Positions 6,723 through 14,119 of a stretch of 15,219 bases of DNA are shown here, one piece after another. The notes below the pieces were generated by a model that saw only the letters and a list, made by a program, of their open reading frames with translations, did not search any database and had not been told where the DNA came from. The first letter of the stretch is position 1, and each line of letters begins with the position of its first letter. Source of the DNA: CAYSCW01 sp964449165 (GTDB taxonomy: Bacteria; Acidobacteriota; Aminicenantia; Aminicenantales; Aminicenantaceae); the NCBI GenBank assembly GCA_964449165.1, contig CAYVAT010000058.1, positions 1-15,219 on the forward strand, read 5' to 3'. The translations under genes were made by a program, and so were the position numbers.

Positions 6723-8396
6723 TCAGCTTTTCAGCATAGGAATTTTTATTCCTTTTTTCTTTGCCGTCTCCATGGCGTCTTCATAGCCGGCATCAGCGTG
6801 ACGGGCTACCCCTAATCCCGGGTCAACTGTCAGCACTCTTTCCAATCGCTCCTCTGTGGAATCCTCGCCATCAGCCACGATGACCATTCCAGCGTGAATA
6901 GCCAGCCCAATACCTACCCCGCCTCCATGATGCACAGAAACCCAGGAGGCTCCGCAAACAGCGTTCAACAGGGCGTTGAGAATGGGCCAATCGGCAATGG
7001 CATCTGAGCCATCCTTCATCCCCTCTGTCTCTCTGTTGGGCGAGGCTACCGAACCAGTATCCAGATGATCGCGGCCGATAACGATTGGAGCGCTGATCTT
7101 TCCTTTCTTGACCAGATGGTTGATGAGCGCCCCGAAACGAGCCCTCTCTCCATAGCCCAGCCAGCAGATCCGGGAAGGCAGACCCTGAAATTTAACCTGG
7201 CTCTGGGCTTTTCTAATCCACCTCTCCAATGCCTCATCCTCTGGAAACTCGCGCAACACAGCTTCGTCTGTCTCATGGATATCTTTTGGATCTCCAGAGA
7301 GCGCTGCCCAGCGGAAAGGGCCCTTGCCCAAGCAGAAGAGAGGCCGGATGTATTCGGGGACAAACCCGGGAATGTCAAAGGCATTCTCCACACCGGCCTT
7401 CTGGGCCTGGCCGCGGAGATTGTTCCCGTAATCAAAAGTCTTGGCACCCCTCTTCTGAAGCTCAAGTATGGCCTGACAATGGACAGCCATGGAGTCATAT
7501 GCTCTTTTTATATACTCCTCTGGATTTTTTTCCCTGAGCTTAAGGGCTTCTTCATAGGGGATGCCGTGGGGCACATAGCCATTAAGCTCATCATGAGCAG
7601 AGGTTTGATCTGTCAAAACGTCAGGAGTGATTCCTCGTTTTACAAATTCAGGGAGAATATCAGCCGCATTCCCCAGAAGGCCGATGGATAAGGCTTCACC
7701 TCTCTCTCTGGCTTGTTGAGCAAGCTCCAGGGCCTCATCCAAGTCGGTTACCATGGTGTCTACATATTTTGAATCCAGCCTGCGCTGGATGCGATCCTGG
7801 TCCACCTCAACCACGATGGCCACTCCTTCATTCATGGTGATGGCCATGGGCTGAGCACCTCCCATTCCTCCTAGGCCTGCGGATAAAACGAGTTTCCCCT
7901 TCAGCGAGCCGCCAAAGTGGATGCGGGCCACTGAGGCCAGAGTCTCGTATGTTCCCTGCAGAATGCCCTGGGTCCCGATATAAATCCAGCTTCCTGCTGT
8001 CATCTGCCCGAACATGGTCAGGCCTTTGGCTTCCAGGCGCCGGAACTCATCCCAGGTAGCCCATTTGGGAACGATCAGAGAATTGGCTATGAGGACACGG
8101 GGCGCCTCAGGGTGAGTCTTGAACACAGCCACTGGCTTCCCCGATTGGACGATCAAGGTCTCATCATTTGCCAGCTCCTTAAGGCTGTCTACAATAGCCC
8201 AGAAACATTCCCAGTTGCGAGCCGCTTTTCCTGTGCCTCCATAAACGATGAGCTCCTGGGGCTTTTCTGCAACCTCTGGATCGAGGTTGTTCATCATCAT
8301 GCGCAGCGCTGCTTCCTGGGACCAGCCTTTGGTCTGAAGCTTGGTTCCCCGGGGAGCCCTTACTTCTTTGTATTCAATTTTTTTATAAACGGCCAT
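6723..8396 (-). CDS. hutU: Urocanate hydratase (urocanase)
   Basis: 557 residues, the usual urocanase length, colinear with the family throughout. The cytoplasmic, NAD+-dependent enzyme converts urocanate to imidazolone propionate, step two of histidine degradation toward glutamate. Diagnostic blocks: YGGTGKAARNWECF (52-65), the nucleotide-binding LGGMGGAQPMA (175-185), DQTSAHDELNGY (263-274), YGNNLRGQA (323-331), and SRICWLGYGERAR (408-420), where C411 is the conserved active-site-region cysteine. Start: ATG with TAGGAGG just upstream. The first 14 bases overlap the end of gltX, so translation is probably coupled. No hutH, hutI or formimidoyl-glutamate gene is in the window. Confidence 0.97.
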   Translation of the reverse strand: MAVYKKIEYKEVRAPRGTKLQTKGWSQEAALRMMMNNLDPEVAEKPQELIVYGGTGKAARNWECFWAIVDSLKELANDETLIVQSGKPVAVFKTHPEAPRVLIANSLIVPKWATWDEFRRLEAKGLTMFGQMTAGSWIYIGTQGILQGTYETLASVARIHFGGSLKGKLVLSAGLGGMGGAQPMAITMNEGVAIVVEVDQDRIQRRLDSKYVDTMVTDLDEALELAQQARERGEALSIGLLGNAADILPEFVKRGITPDVLTDQTSAHDELNGYVPHGIPYEEALKLREKNPEEYIKRAYDSMAVHCQAILELQKRGAKTFDYGNNLRGQAQKAGVENAFDIPGFVPEYIRPLFCLGKGPFRWAALSGDPKDIHETDEAVLREFPEDEALERWIRKAQSQVKFQGLPSRICWLGYGERARFGALINHLVKKGKISAPIVIGRDHLDTGSVASPNRETEGMKDGSDAIADWPILNALLNAVCGASWVSVHHGGGVGIGLAIHAGMVIVADGEDSTEERLERVLTVDPGLGVARHADAGYEDAMETAKKKGIKIPMLKS

Positions 8397-9831
8397 TTAC
8401 GCCTCCTACAACGCTTTTAAATTTATCTATTCTCTGGATAGTTTTTTCTTTACCCACAAGCTCGAGCACATCGAATATTCCGGGGCTGACCGGTTCTCCT
8501 ACCACCAGCATTCTCAGAGCATGGATCAAGAGCGAAGCTTGGACTCTTTCTTTCTCGGCTCGCTGGCGCAAGAGATTCTCGATCTCTTCAGCAGCAAAAG
8601 TTACCATCTTGAGAAAATCTTCCTTCAACCTGGGCAAAATCCCCTCCAGTCTCTCATCGCTCAGATACTTATCCACTCCTTTGGGATCATAGAAAAGATC
8701 ATCCCTGAGAAAGGGCTTTGCCCTCGCTGCAAAATCCTTGAGCACATGGCTTCTTTCCTTCAGAAGATCTATCATCCTGAAAAACCATTTCCTCCGTTCC
8801 ATCATCAGGCTCTTATCCCAGAGCCCGGCTTTCTTCAATTCCTCGATCACGTAGGGAGCCAGTCCGGCCGCATCCATCCCGGAGATCAGCTTGTTGTTCA
8901 GCCGCTCAAGCTTCACTAAATCCAGCACAGGGCTACCTTTACTCACTCTATTCAGGTAAAATTTCTCCTTCATCTCTTCTATGCTGTAGATATCCTCCTC
9001 TTCTCCACCCGGGGACCAGCTCATTTGAGCCAGGAAATTCAGAAGGGTCAGAGGCAAGTAGCCGTCTTCTTTAAACTGAAGCACAGAAGTCACTCCATGC
9101 CGCTTGCTCAGTTTTTTCCGGTCAGGACCGAGAATCAGAGGAAGATGGGCAAATCGGGGCGGCGTCGACCCATACGCCTGATAGAGCAAAATCTGTTTGG
9201 GCGTGTTGGAGATATGGTCATCGCCGCGGATGACGTGGCTTATTTCCTGGCCTAAATCATCCACCACCACGGACAGATGATAGGTAGGCAGGCTGTCGCT
9301 CCTGAGCAGGACAAAATCCTCGATGTTTTTGTTATCGACAGAAATTTCGCCGTGAACGATATCCTCAAATCTGGTCTCACCATCCTGAACCAAAAACCGG
9401 ATGGCTTTAGGCTTTCCCTCGCCCTCAAGCCGGTCCTTTTCCGCCTGAGAAAGCTTGAGACATCGGCGGTCATACTCCCAATACTCTCCTCTGCTGCGGG
9501 CCTCAACTTTTCTCTCCTGTATCTCCTCCGGAAGACAGTAGCAGTAATAGGCTTTGCCTTCGGCCACAAGCTCTTCTGCCTTTTCTCTGTAGATTTCTAT
9601 CCTTTCGGATTGAAAAACAGGGCCCTCATCCCAATCCAGACCCAGCCACTCCATCCCTTCTATGATACCTCGGCTCATTTTCTCTGATGAGCGGGCCACA
9701 TCGGTGTCTTCGATGCGCAGGATAAACTTTCCTCTATTATGGCGGGCGAAAAGCCAGTTAAAAAGCGCTGTGCGGGCAGCACCGATATGGAGATGGCCTG
9801 TGGGAGAGGGAGCAAATCTTACGCAAACCAT
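8383..9831 (-). CDS. gltX: Glutamyl-tRNA synthetase
   Basis: 482 residues from the chosen start, a normal bacterial GluRS. Class I signatures: FAPSPTGHLHIGAAR with the HIGH-type motif near residues 14-17, IRGDDHISNTPKQ (201-213), and KKLSKRHG (239-246) as the KMSKS loop. C97, C99 and C124 match the zinc-binding insertion of many GluRS, with the fourth ligand not obvious. The enzyme charges tRNA-Glu with glutamate in the cytoplasm. The start at 9831 (MVCVRFAPSPTG) fits the family N-terminus. An in-frame ATG at 9852 would add seven residues, and neither start has a strong ribosome site. A weak promoter TTTACG (9878-9883), 18 bases, TATATT (9854-9859) on the minus strand would start RNA near 9847, consistent with the shorter form. 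It overlaps hutU downstream. Confidence 0.96.
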   Translation of the reverse strand: MVCVRFAPSPTGHLHIGAARTALFNWLFARHNRGKFILRIEDTDVARSSEKMSRGIIEGMEWLGLDWDEGPVFQSERIEIYREKAEELVAEGKAYYCYCLPEEIQERKVEARSRGEYWEYDRRCLKLSQAEKDRLEGEGKPKAIRFLVQDGETRFEDIVHGEISVDNKNIEDFVLLRSDSLPTYHLSVVVDDLGQEISHVIRGDDHISNTPKQILLYQAYGSTPPRFAHLPLILGPDRKKLSKRHGVTSVLQFKEDGYLPLTLLNFLAQMSWSPGGEEEDIYSIEEMKEKFYLNRVSKGSPVLDLVKLERLNNKLISGMDAAGLAPYVIEELKKAGLWDKSLMMERRKWFFRMIDLLKERSHVLKDFAARAKPFLRDDLFYDPKGVDKYLSDERLEGILPRLKEDFLKMVTFAAEEIENLLRQRAEKERVQASLLIHALRMLVVGEPVSPGIFDVLELVGKEKTIQRIDKFKSVVGGVNGRL

Positions 9832-9911
9832 AATCAAGCCCTGTTTCCCCATGAATATACCACATCAAAATACAGGCCGTAAACAATCCTATATAATGGG
9901 AAAAAAATTTA

Positions 9912-9940
9912 TTGACTCGATGGGGAAAAAAGTTTATAAA
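9912..9940 (+). promoter_or_regulatory. Sigma-70-type promoter of the GGDEF-PilZ gene
   Basis: TTGACT (9912-9917), a 17-base spacer and TATAAA (9935-9940), close to consensus. RNA would start around 9947, giving a leader of about 120 bases before the ATG at 10071. It is divergent from gltX. Confidence 0.7.
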
Positions 9941-9947
9941 ATGTATG

Positions 9948-10070
9948 TGGGAAACTCAAAAAAGAGGAAGCTTCCCAATAGAGTGCTTTAGTTTTTGAGG
10001 ATTACGCCGAGGTCCTAATAACCAATAAATAAAAAGGGCTTCATCTATAAATGCATATTTTGACAGGAAT
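9948..10070 (+). promoter_or_regulatory. 5' leader of the GGDEF-PilZ gene, with short inverted repeats
   Basis: TGGGAA (9948-9953) pairs with TTCCCA (9972-9977) around an inner CTC/GAG pair (9955-9957 with 9964-9966), so a hairpin can form at the very 5' end of the transcript. Further down AGGA...TCCT flanks TTACGCCGAGG. I looked for the GEMM c-di-GMP riboswitch core and did not find it. Ribosome binding is weak (AGGA only a few bases from the ATG). Function unknown. Confidence 0.3.
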
Positions 10071-12104
10071 ATGACAGAAGACAACATCCTCATCCTGAAT
10101 GCCAACACAGAAGAAAAAGAACTCCTCCAGAGAATCTGCAGCACGGTGGGAATTGTCCATTCAGCATCCAATCTCTCTGATGCCATTTCTTTCCTGGAAT
10201 CCATTAATTTCCAAGTCCTTGTTGTCGATGCCCGCTTTGCCAGCTATTCCTCCCTCAAAGGCCTGATAAAGCTGACAACAAGTATCATCATAACGGGAAA
10301 AGAAGAGAGCAAACTCAAGGCTCTCATAATGGGCTGGCCCGATCAACGCTACGTCGATTATCACATCACTCCCCTCCTCGAGACAACAGACGAAGATTTT
10401 CTCAGAACTCTCAAGACAGCCATCGACCACTCCCTGCTTAAATCAGAAGCACAAATCCTCAAGAAAACCGTAGAGCGTACGGAAATTGAGCTTCGAGATG
10501 CCTATTCGGAAATCAAAGAAATCAAGAATGTTATCAACGAAAGCGTCATCAAAGAATTGGAGAAGAGGATCGAGCTGGAGGCAAAATATATCTGGTTCAA
10601 GAGGGAAAAAAAGAAGATCGAGAACATCCTCAAAAATCTTTACACAGCCAATGACGTGACCCATCTCCTTGATATCGTCCATGACATAAAAGACATCGTC
10701 AGAGCCAGAGGGGTATCTCTCTATATCCTGGAAGAAAGCAATGCTCTCGGAAAATACCTCAAGCCCCTAGTCTGGGACAGCGCTTTTCTCTCTCATCCTG
10801 ACTTTGCCAAGCATGTGGTCCTGCTGGATGCACAGGATTTCGCCGCCTCGGTAGCCCGTTACGGCCAGGAGATAAACATCATGGATATGGCTTATGATCC
10901 CCGGTTGTCGAAAAGATATATCGATCAACTCAAGATCCCTCTGCGCAATATCCTGAGTGTTCCTTTGATGCATGAAAGACAAGTGATAGGAGTTTTGGAA
11001 GTCTACAACAAAATTCAGGCCAAAAACTCTCACCCTCAGGGTTTCACAGAGGAGGATCAACAGATCCTGCGCACTCTTTCTGAGCATATCACGATAGCTA
11101 TCACCAAGCTCAACCTGATTCAGTATGACGCCCTCACGGGTCTGCTCAGACCCGAGCCATTCTTCGAGAAAGTCATCCAGGAAATAAAATCTCCCAGGAA
11201 GCGCCGCCAGGAAGAAGCTTCCTACGCCATGGTCATGGGAGATGTAGATTGGTTTAAAAACTACAACGACAGGAATGGCCAAGAGGCCGGCAACCATCTT
11301 CTCAGCGAGTTAGCCATAGTTCTCAAGTCTTCCACCCGAGAAGGAGACTTGCTCTGCCGATACGGGGGAGAGGAATTCCTTTTCTTCCTTTCAGGAATAA
11401 AGAATGTGGAGGAAGCCTGCCGTATCATAGAGAGAATACGAAAGACTGTAGAAGAGCATTATTTTGAACACCAGGAATACCAGCCCAGGAATAATCTGAC
11501 CATGAGTTTTGGTTTGACCTATTTCACTCCCGAAAATCTAGAATCCCTAGACCTCCTCTCCAGGAATGACCTCAAGAAACTGGCCAACGAGGCGGATATA
11601 GCCCTGGCAGAAGCAAAGGGTAAAAACGCCGCAGCTTTAGAATCCTTTAAAAATGAAGACACCTCCCCGCCAAAGAACAAAGTCTGTGTTTATTACAGGA
11701 GAAAAGCAGAAGAGCTGACGGAGAAAGGCATGATCAGGCCCTATCAGGAAAGATTTCTCCAGGAAAGGCGAAAGTACGAAAGATTCTACACCTCCACAGT
11801 TCTCATTTACCGAAGGAATGACACCCATAAAGTGACCAAGACCATAAACATAAGCCTGGGAGGAGCAAAGATTTCCTCGGACCTGAAACTTCCCCTAGCT
11901 CAAACCATGGATTTGATTCTCATCCTGGGGAGCAAGGCCTGTCAGCTCAAAGGAGAGGTGGTCTACTCAGAAAAAGCCGCAGGAGAATTTCTCCGCTATC
12001 ATTCTGGATTGAAATTCAAGGACCTCTCTTTTGAAGACAGAAAAACTCTGGAAGACTATTTTGCGGCTTTACAAGCCAAAAACTTTTCCCCCCTTACCCA
12101 CTAA
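10071..12104 (+). CDS. Diguanylate cyclase with pseudo-receiver, GAF, GGDEF and PilZ domains
   Basis: 677 residues, predicted cytoplasmic. Order: receiver-like domain (about 5-120), charged coiled coil (about 125-190), GAF domain (about 195-345), GGDEF domain (about 352-525), PilZ domain (about 565-665). The receiver keeps an Asp at the acceptor place (D53) but lacks the acidic pair (N10/A11) and the conserved Lys (T100), so normal phosphorylation is doubtful. GGDEF has DALTGLL (353-359), metal Asp D391, N399, GGEEF (432-436) and an intact inhibitory site R423-x-x-D426. The guanine-contact Asp of the GHxxGD motif is Asn (N408 in GQEAGN). PilZ has RxxxR (R567, R571) and NxSxxG (N593, S595, G598), the c-di-GMP-binding set. 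The protein probably makes c-di-GMP and also senses it. The 3' end is 12 bases from the convergent coiled-coil gene. Confidence 0.93.
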   Translation: MTEDNILILNANTEEKELLQRICSTVGIVHSASNLSDAISFLESINFQVLVVDARFASYSSLKGLIKLTTSIIITGKEESKLKALIMGWPDQRYVDYHITPLLETTDEDFLRTLKTAIDHSLLKSEAQILKKTVERTEIELRDAYSEIKEIKNVINESVIKELEKRIELEAKYIWFKREKKKIENILKNLYTANDVTHLLDIVHDIKDIVRARGVSLYILEESNALGKYLKPLVWDSAFLSHPDFAKHVVLLDAQDFAASVARYGQEINIMDMAYDPRLSKRYIDQLKIPLRNILSVPLMHERQVIGVLEVYNKIQAKNSHPQGFTEEDQQILRTLSEHITIAITKLNLIQYDALTGLLRPEPFFEKVIQEIKSPRKRRQEEASYAMVMGDVDWFKNYNDRNGQEAGNHLLSELAIVLKSSTREGDLLCRYGGEEFLFFLSGIKNVEEACRIIERIRKTVEEHYFEHQEYQPRNNLTMSFGLTYFTPENLESLDLLSRNDLKKLANEADIALAEAKGKNAAALESFKNEDTSPPKNKVCVYYRRKAEELTEKGMIRPYQERFLQERRKYERFYTSTVLIYRRNDTHKVTKTINISLGGAKISSDLKLPLAQTMDLILILGSKACQLKGEVVYSEKAAGEFLRYHSGLKFKDLSFEDRKTLEDYFAALQAKNFSPLTH

Positions 12105-12116
12105 GCCTATTCTCTC

Positions 12117-13433
12117 TCACCTAATCTTAAGCTCATCGATTATGGATTTCAGGTATATCGCCGGAGGAGTGATGCGTGAATAAAAATTGGTCTTCAGGTT
12201 CTTGGCATATTTTTCAAAAAAGGTAAAATCGTCCTCGTTACTCCAGTTCTCCATGTTGAGCTTTTCCAGAATATCCTTGAGGACATCCATATTCAAGATA
12301 TCCGCGGTATAACTGGGAAAAGAACAGTTTTCTTTCTCGCACATACTCACGCTTCTCAGAACCACTTTCCGTAATGATTCCTGATGGCGGATAATTTCCT
12401 GTTTGATGAAGAACTGATCCTTGGGAGATTCGGTTTGGTGGAGCTTGATGTAGAGCTTCTTCGCTTCGTCCAGGTTGTTTCCCAAAGCCGAGACCAGACA
12501 CTCTCCGTCCATGACAATCTTGTCATCCTTCACAAAATAGCTGATCTCACCGTTGTCTTCCGTCGATTCAGTCTTGCGGAATTCTTCCAGAGTCTCAAAC
12601 GCACCCTGGAAGGTTGGCTCTCCTCCCAACTCAACCTGCTCAAGTTCCTCTTTTGAAGGCGGTTCTTCCTTCTTTTCTGCCTCCTCGGCTTGAGGTTCAA
12701 CCTCACCCTCAGGAGCAGCCACCTCCTCTTCTTTCTCTTCTAAAACTTCTTCTTCTTCCCTTGCCTCCTCTTCCTCTGCCGCTTCTTCCACTTCCCCAGC
12801 AACTTCTTCCACTTCTTCGGCTACTTCCTTTTGCTCCTCAGCTTCTTCAGCTTCCTCTTTTAACTCTTCAGCTTCTTCTTCGAGAGCTTCTGCTGGAGAG
12901 GTCAGGAGTTCTTTGATCTTTTTTAGCTTGGAAAGTTCCCGCTCCAAATCTATATCTACTGCACTGACTTCATTGGTCTTAATGACTTCAGCCACGATGC
13001 CGAATCTGTCTTCCAGATTTTTCTTCAAAACAGACGCCTTCTCTTCAGCCTCTTTGTGCAGGTCCTCGAGCTTCTTGTTCAACTCACCCAGTGCCTTGAG
13101 TTCTTCCAGAGTCTTGGCTGTGAGACTCTCAATATCTGACTGGTATTGGATGGCCGTATCCAGATGTTCCTTTATCTGATCCCTGAGTTTGGATTTATCG
13201 TTTTCATATTCTTTTATGGTATCTCTATAACTCTTTAAAGCCTCTCTTTCCTCAGCAAACTCCTTCTCGATATCTTCGATGCGCTTTTTTGCCTCTTCCT
13301 TCTCTCGTTTTATCCTTTCCTCGAGTTCCTTCTCTATCTCGTCTTTTTTCTTGGAAAGAGCTTCTCCAAGCTGGCCTTCAATCTCTTCAATGATAGATGT
13401 TGGCTCTTTGAAGTTATCTTTTTCTTTTCCCAT
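12117..13433 (-). CDS. Glu-rich coiled-coil protein of unknown function
   Basis: 438 residues, no signal peptide and no membrane segments. Residues about 20-180 are a highly charged heptad-like coiled coil. About 180-268 is a Glu/Ala/Val-rich low-complexity stretch, and 270-438 looks like a folded alpha-rich domain (GEISYFVKDDKIVMDGECLV, then helices with C365 and C370). I recognise no family for the C-terminal domain. The start ATG at 13433 was chosen over a GTG at 13439 because AGGAG lies seven bases before the ATG but only one base before the GTG. It has its own strong promoter. It sits between two c-di-GMP genes, convergent with the cyclase, so a scaffold role in that signalling group is possible but unproven. 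Confidence 0.85.
   Translation of the reverse strand: MGKEKDNFKEPTSIIEEIEGQLGEALSKKKDEIEKELEERIKREKEEAKKRIEDIEKEFAEEREALKSYRDTIKEYENDKSKLRDQIKEHLDTAIQYQSDIESLTAKTLEELKALGELNKKLEDLHKEAEEKASVLKKNLEDRFGIVAEVIKTNEVSAVDIDLERELSKLKKIKELLTSPAEALEEEAEELKEEAEEAEEQKEVAEEVEEVAGEVEEAAEEEEAREEEEVLEEKEEEVAAPEGEVEPQAEEAEKKEEPPSKEELEQVELGGEPTFQGAFETLEEFRKTESTEDNGEISYFVKDDKIVMDGECLVSALGNNLDEAKKLYIKLHQTESPKDQFFIKQEIIRHQESLRKVVLRSVSMCEKENCSFPSYTADILNMDVLKDILEKLNMENWSNEDDFTFFEKYAKNLKTNFYSRITPPAIYLKSIIDELKIR
12630..12896 (-). repeat. Low-complexity GAA/GAG-rich coding tract
   Basis: Encodes residues about 180-268 of the coiled-coil protein and is dominated by Glu codons, seen as ttc/ctc runs on the plus strand. 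The codon-level imperfect repetition suggests expansion by slippage or unequal exchange, and the tract is prone to length variation. Confidence 0.7.
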
Positions 13434-13459
13434 TTTCACTCTCCTTAGCCAGTAATCAT

Positions 13460-13488
13460 ATATTAAACTTCCTCCTGGTAACTGTCAA
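13460..13488 (-). promoter_or_regulatory. Consensus sigma-70-type promoter of the coiled-coil gene
   Basis: On the minus strand: perfect TTGACA (13483-13488), a 17-base spacer, TAATAT (13460-13465). RNA would start near 13453, leaving about 20 bases with AAGGAG before the ATG at 13433. One of the best promoters in the window, suggesting solid expression. Confidence 0.75.
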
Positions 13489-13675
13489 GATAACTTCCCC
13501 AGGGAGGTTTAGCTGAAACACTCTCTTTACGGTCATTTTACCTGGATTATAATGTCAGAGCGATTACCCTAATACAATCGCCTCTTGAGACGATTTGTCT
13601 GAGCATTTTTCGCCTGTCTTTCTCATCTCTAAGGATGAAATAAAATCACCTCTTTAAAAAAAATAAATTTTTTGC

Positions 13676-13704
13676 TTGACAAATCTTACAATATATCGTA
13701 TCTT
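13676..13704 (+). promoter_or_regulatory. Sigma-70-type promoter upstream of the structured RNA/HD-GYP gene
   Basis: Perfect TTGACA (13676-13681), a 17-base spacer and TATCTT (13699-13704). RNA would start near 13711. The -10 and start site lie inside a large palindrome, so the promoter is probably regulated. The next plus-strand gene begins 409 bases downstream. Confidence 0.65.
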
Positions 13705-13730
13705 TTCTAGAAAGAGCTCTATATATTGTA
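13687..13730. promoter_or_regulatory. Concentric three-part palindrome over promoter -10 and start site (putative operator)
   Basis: TACAATATAT (13687-13696) is the exact reverse complement of ATATATTGTA (13721-13730). Between them TTTCTAGAAA (13704-13713) is itself a perfect palindrome. All share one centre, between 13708 and 13709, next to the predicted start of transcription. Half of it would not be transcribed, so a DNA-level role (dimeric or tetrameric repressor site) is favoured. The cognate regulator is unknown. Confidence 0.6.
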
Positions 13731-13892
13731 TAGAAGAGACAGTGCGGATTTTCACTCATAATATGAAAAGTGGAGAAGTAACTGTCTTATTGTGGAAGGA
13801 ATGAATTAGGAGGGCCGAAAGAGAGGATCCCAACCTTTATCCCCTCTTCTTTTCTTCCTTTTCCGCCTGGCACGGCCCTCCTTCTAATTTTT
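13711..13892 (+). ncRNA. Candidate structured RNA or structured 5' leader
   Basis: From the predicted start, GAGACAGT (13736-13743) pairs with ACTGTCTT (13781-13788) and encloses TTTTCA/TGAAAA (13749-13754 with 13764-13769). A second domain pairs ATTAGGAGGGCCG (13805-13817) with 13873-13888 with a three-base bulge, encloses a smaller AGAGGAT/ATCCCCTCT hairpin, and runs into TTTTT (13888-13892). It could be a free-standing RNA of about 180 bases ending at the U-run, or the first part of a 409-base leader of the HD-GYP gene. It does not match 6S, SRP, RNase P or tmRNA cores as I know them. Confidence 0.4.
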
Positions 13893-13940
13893 CTGGATCC
13901 CAAAAGCTTATAAATAATGTCACAAAATTTTTGCAAATGC

Positions 13941-13972
13941 AATAATCTTTTAAGATGAATTTGAAGATTATT
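13941..13972. repeat. A/T-rich 9 bp inverted repeat
   Basis: AATAATCTT (13941-13949) and AAGATTATT (13964-13972), exact reverse complements with a 14-base loop, followed by a short TTATG. It may be a weak terminator for the upstream RNA or a protein site; there is no long U-run. Confidence 0.4.
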
Positions 13973-14119
13973 TTATGTCTCTCTTTCTCACCCTTGAAGG
14001 TAGCCATTAAGATGACCTATTTTCATCACTCTTCCTTGTGTATTGGCATTAAAAAGAGTATAAAGAAGCTTAAATTTGCGGAAGCTGATTGAGTACACAA
14101 GAAATGAGGGAGTCCGTTC

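Larger units (their letters stand above)
13440..14119. other. 680-base intergenic region between divergent genes
   Basis: Holds the minus-strand promoter of the coiled-coil gene, a plus-strand promoter with a concentric palindrome, a structured segment ending in a U-run, an A/T-rich 9 bp inverted repeat, and the ribosome site of the HD-GYP gene (GAGGGAG seven bases before its ATG). I see no protein gene or tRNA in it. A 13-codon frame at 13763-13804 has no ribosome binding site. Confidence 0.8.

Noticed and set aside
7065..7691. Plus-strand 208-residue frame
   Set aside because: It is the antisense of hutU, a fully conserved urocanase, and has no domain logic or ribosome site.
9948..10070. 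c-di-GMP (GEMM) riboswitch before the GGDEF gene
   Set aside because: The conserved core elements of the class I and II c-di-GMP riboswitches are not present; only short hairpins are visible.
10767..11297. Minus-strand 176-residue frame
   Set aside because: It is antisense to the GAF/GGDEF region, which has strong domain support on the plus strand.
12614..12916. Plus-strand Leu/Pro-rich 100-residue frame
   Set aside because: It is the antisense reading of the Glu-codon tract in the coiled-coil gene, a composition artefact.
13763..13804. 13-codon leader peptide frame
   Set aside because: There is no ribosome binding site, and its start lies inside a predicted hairpin loop; too short to support.
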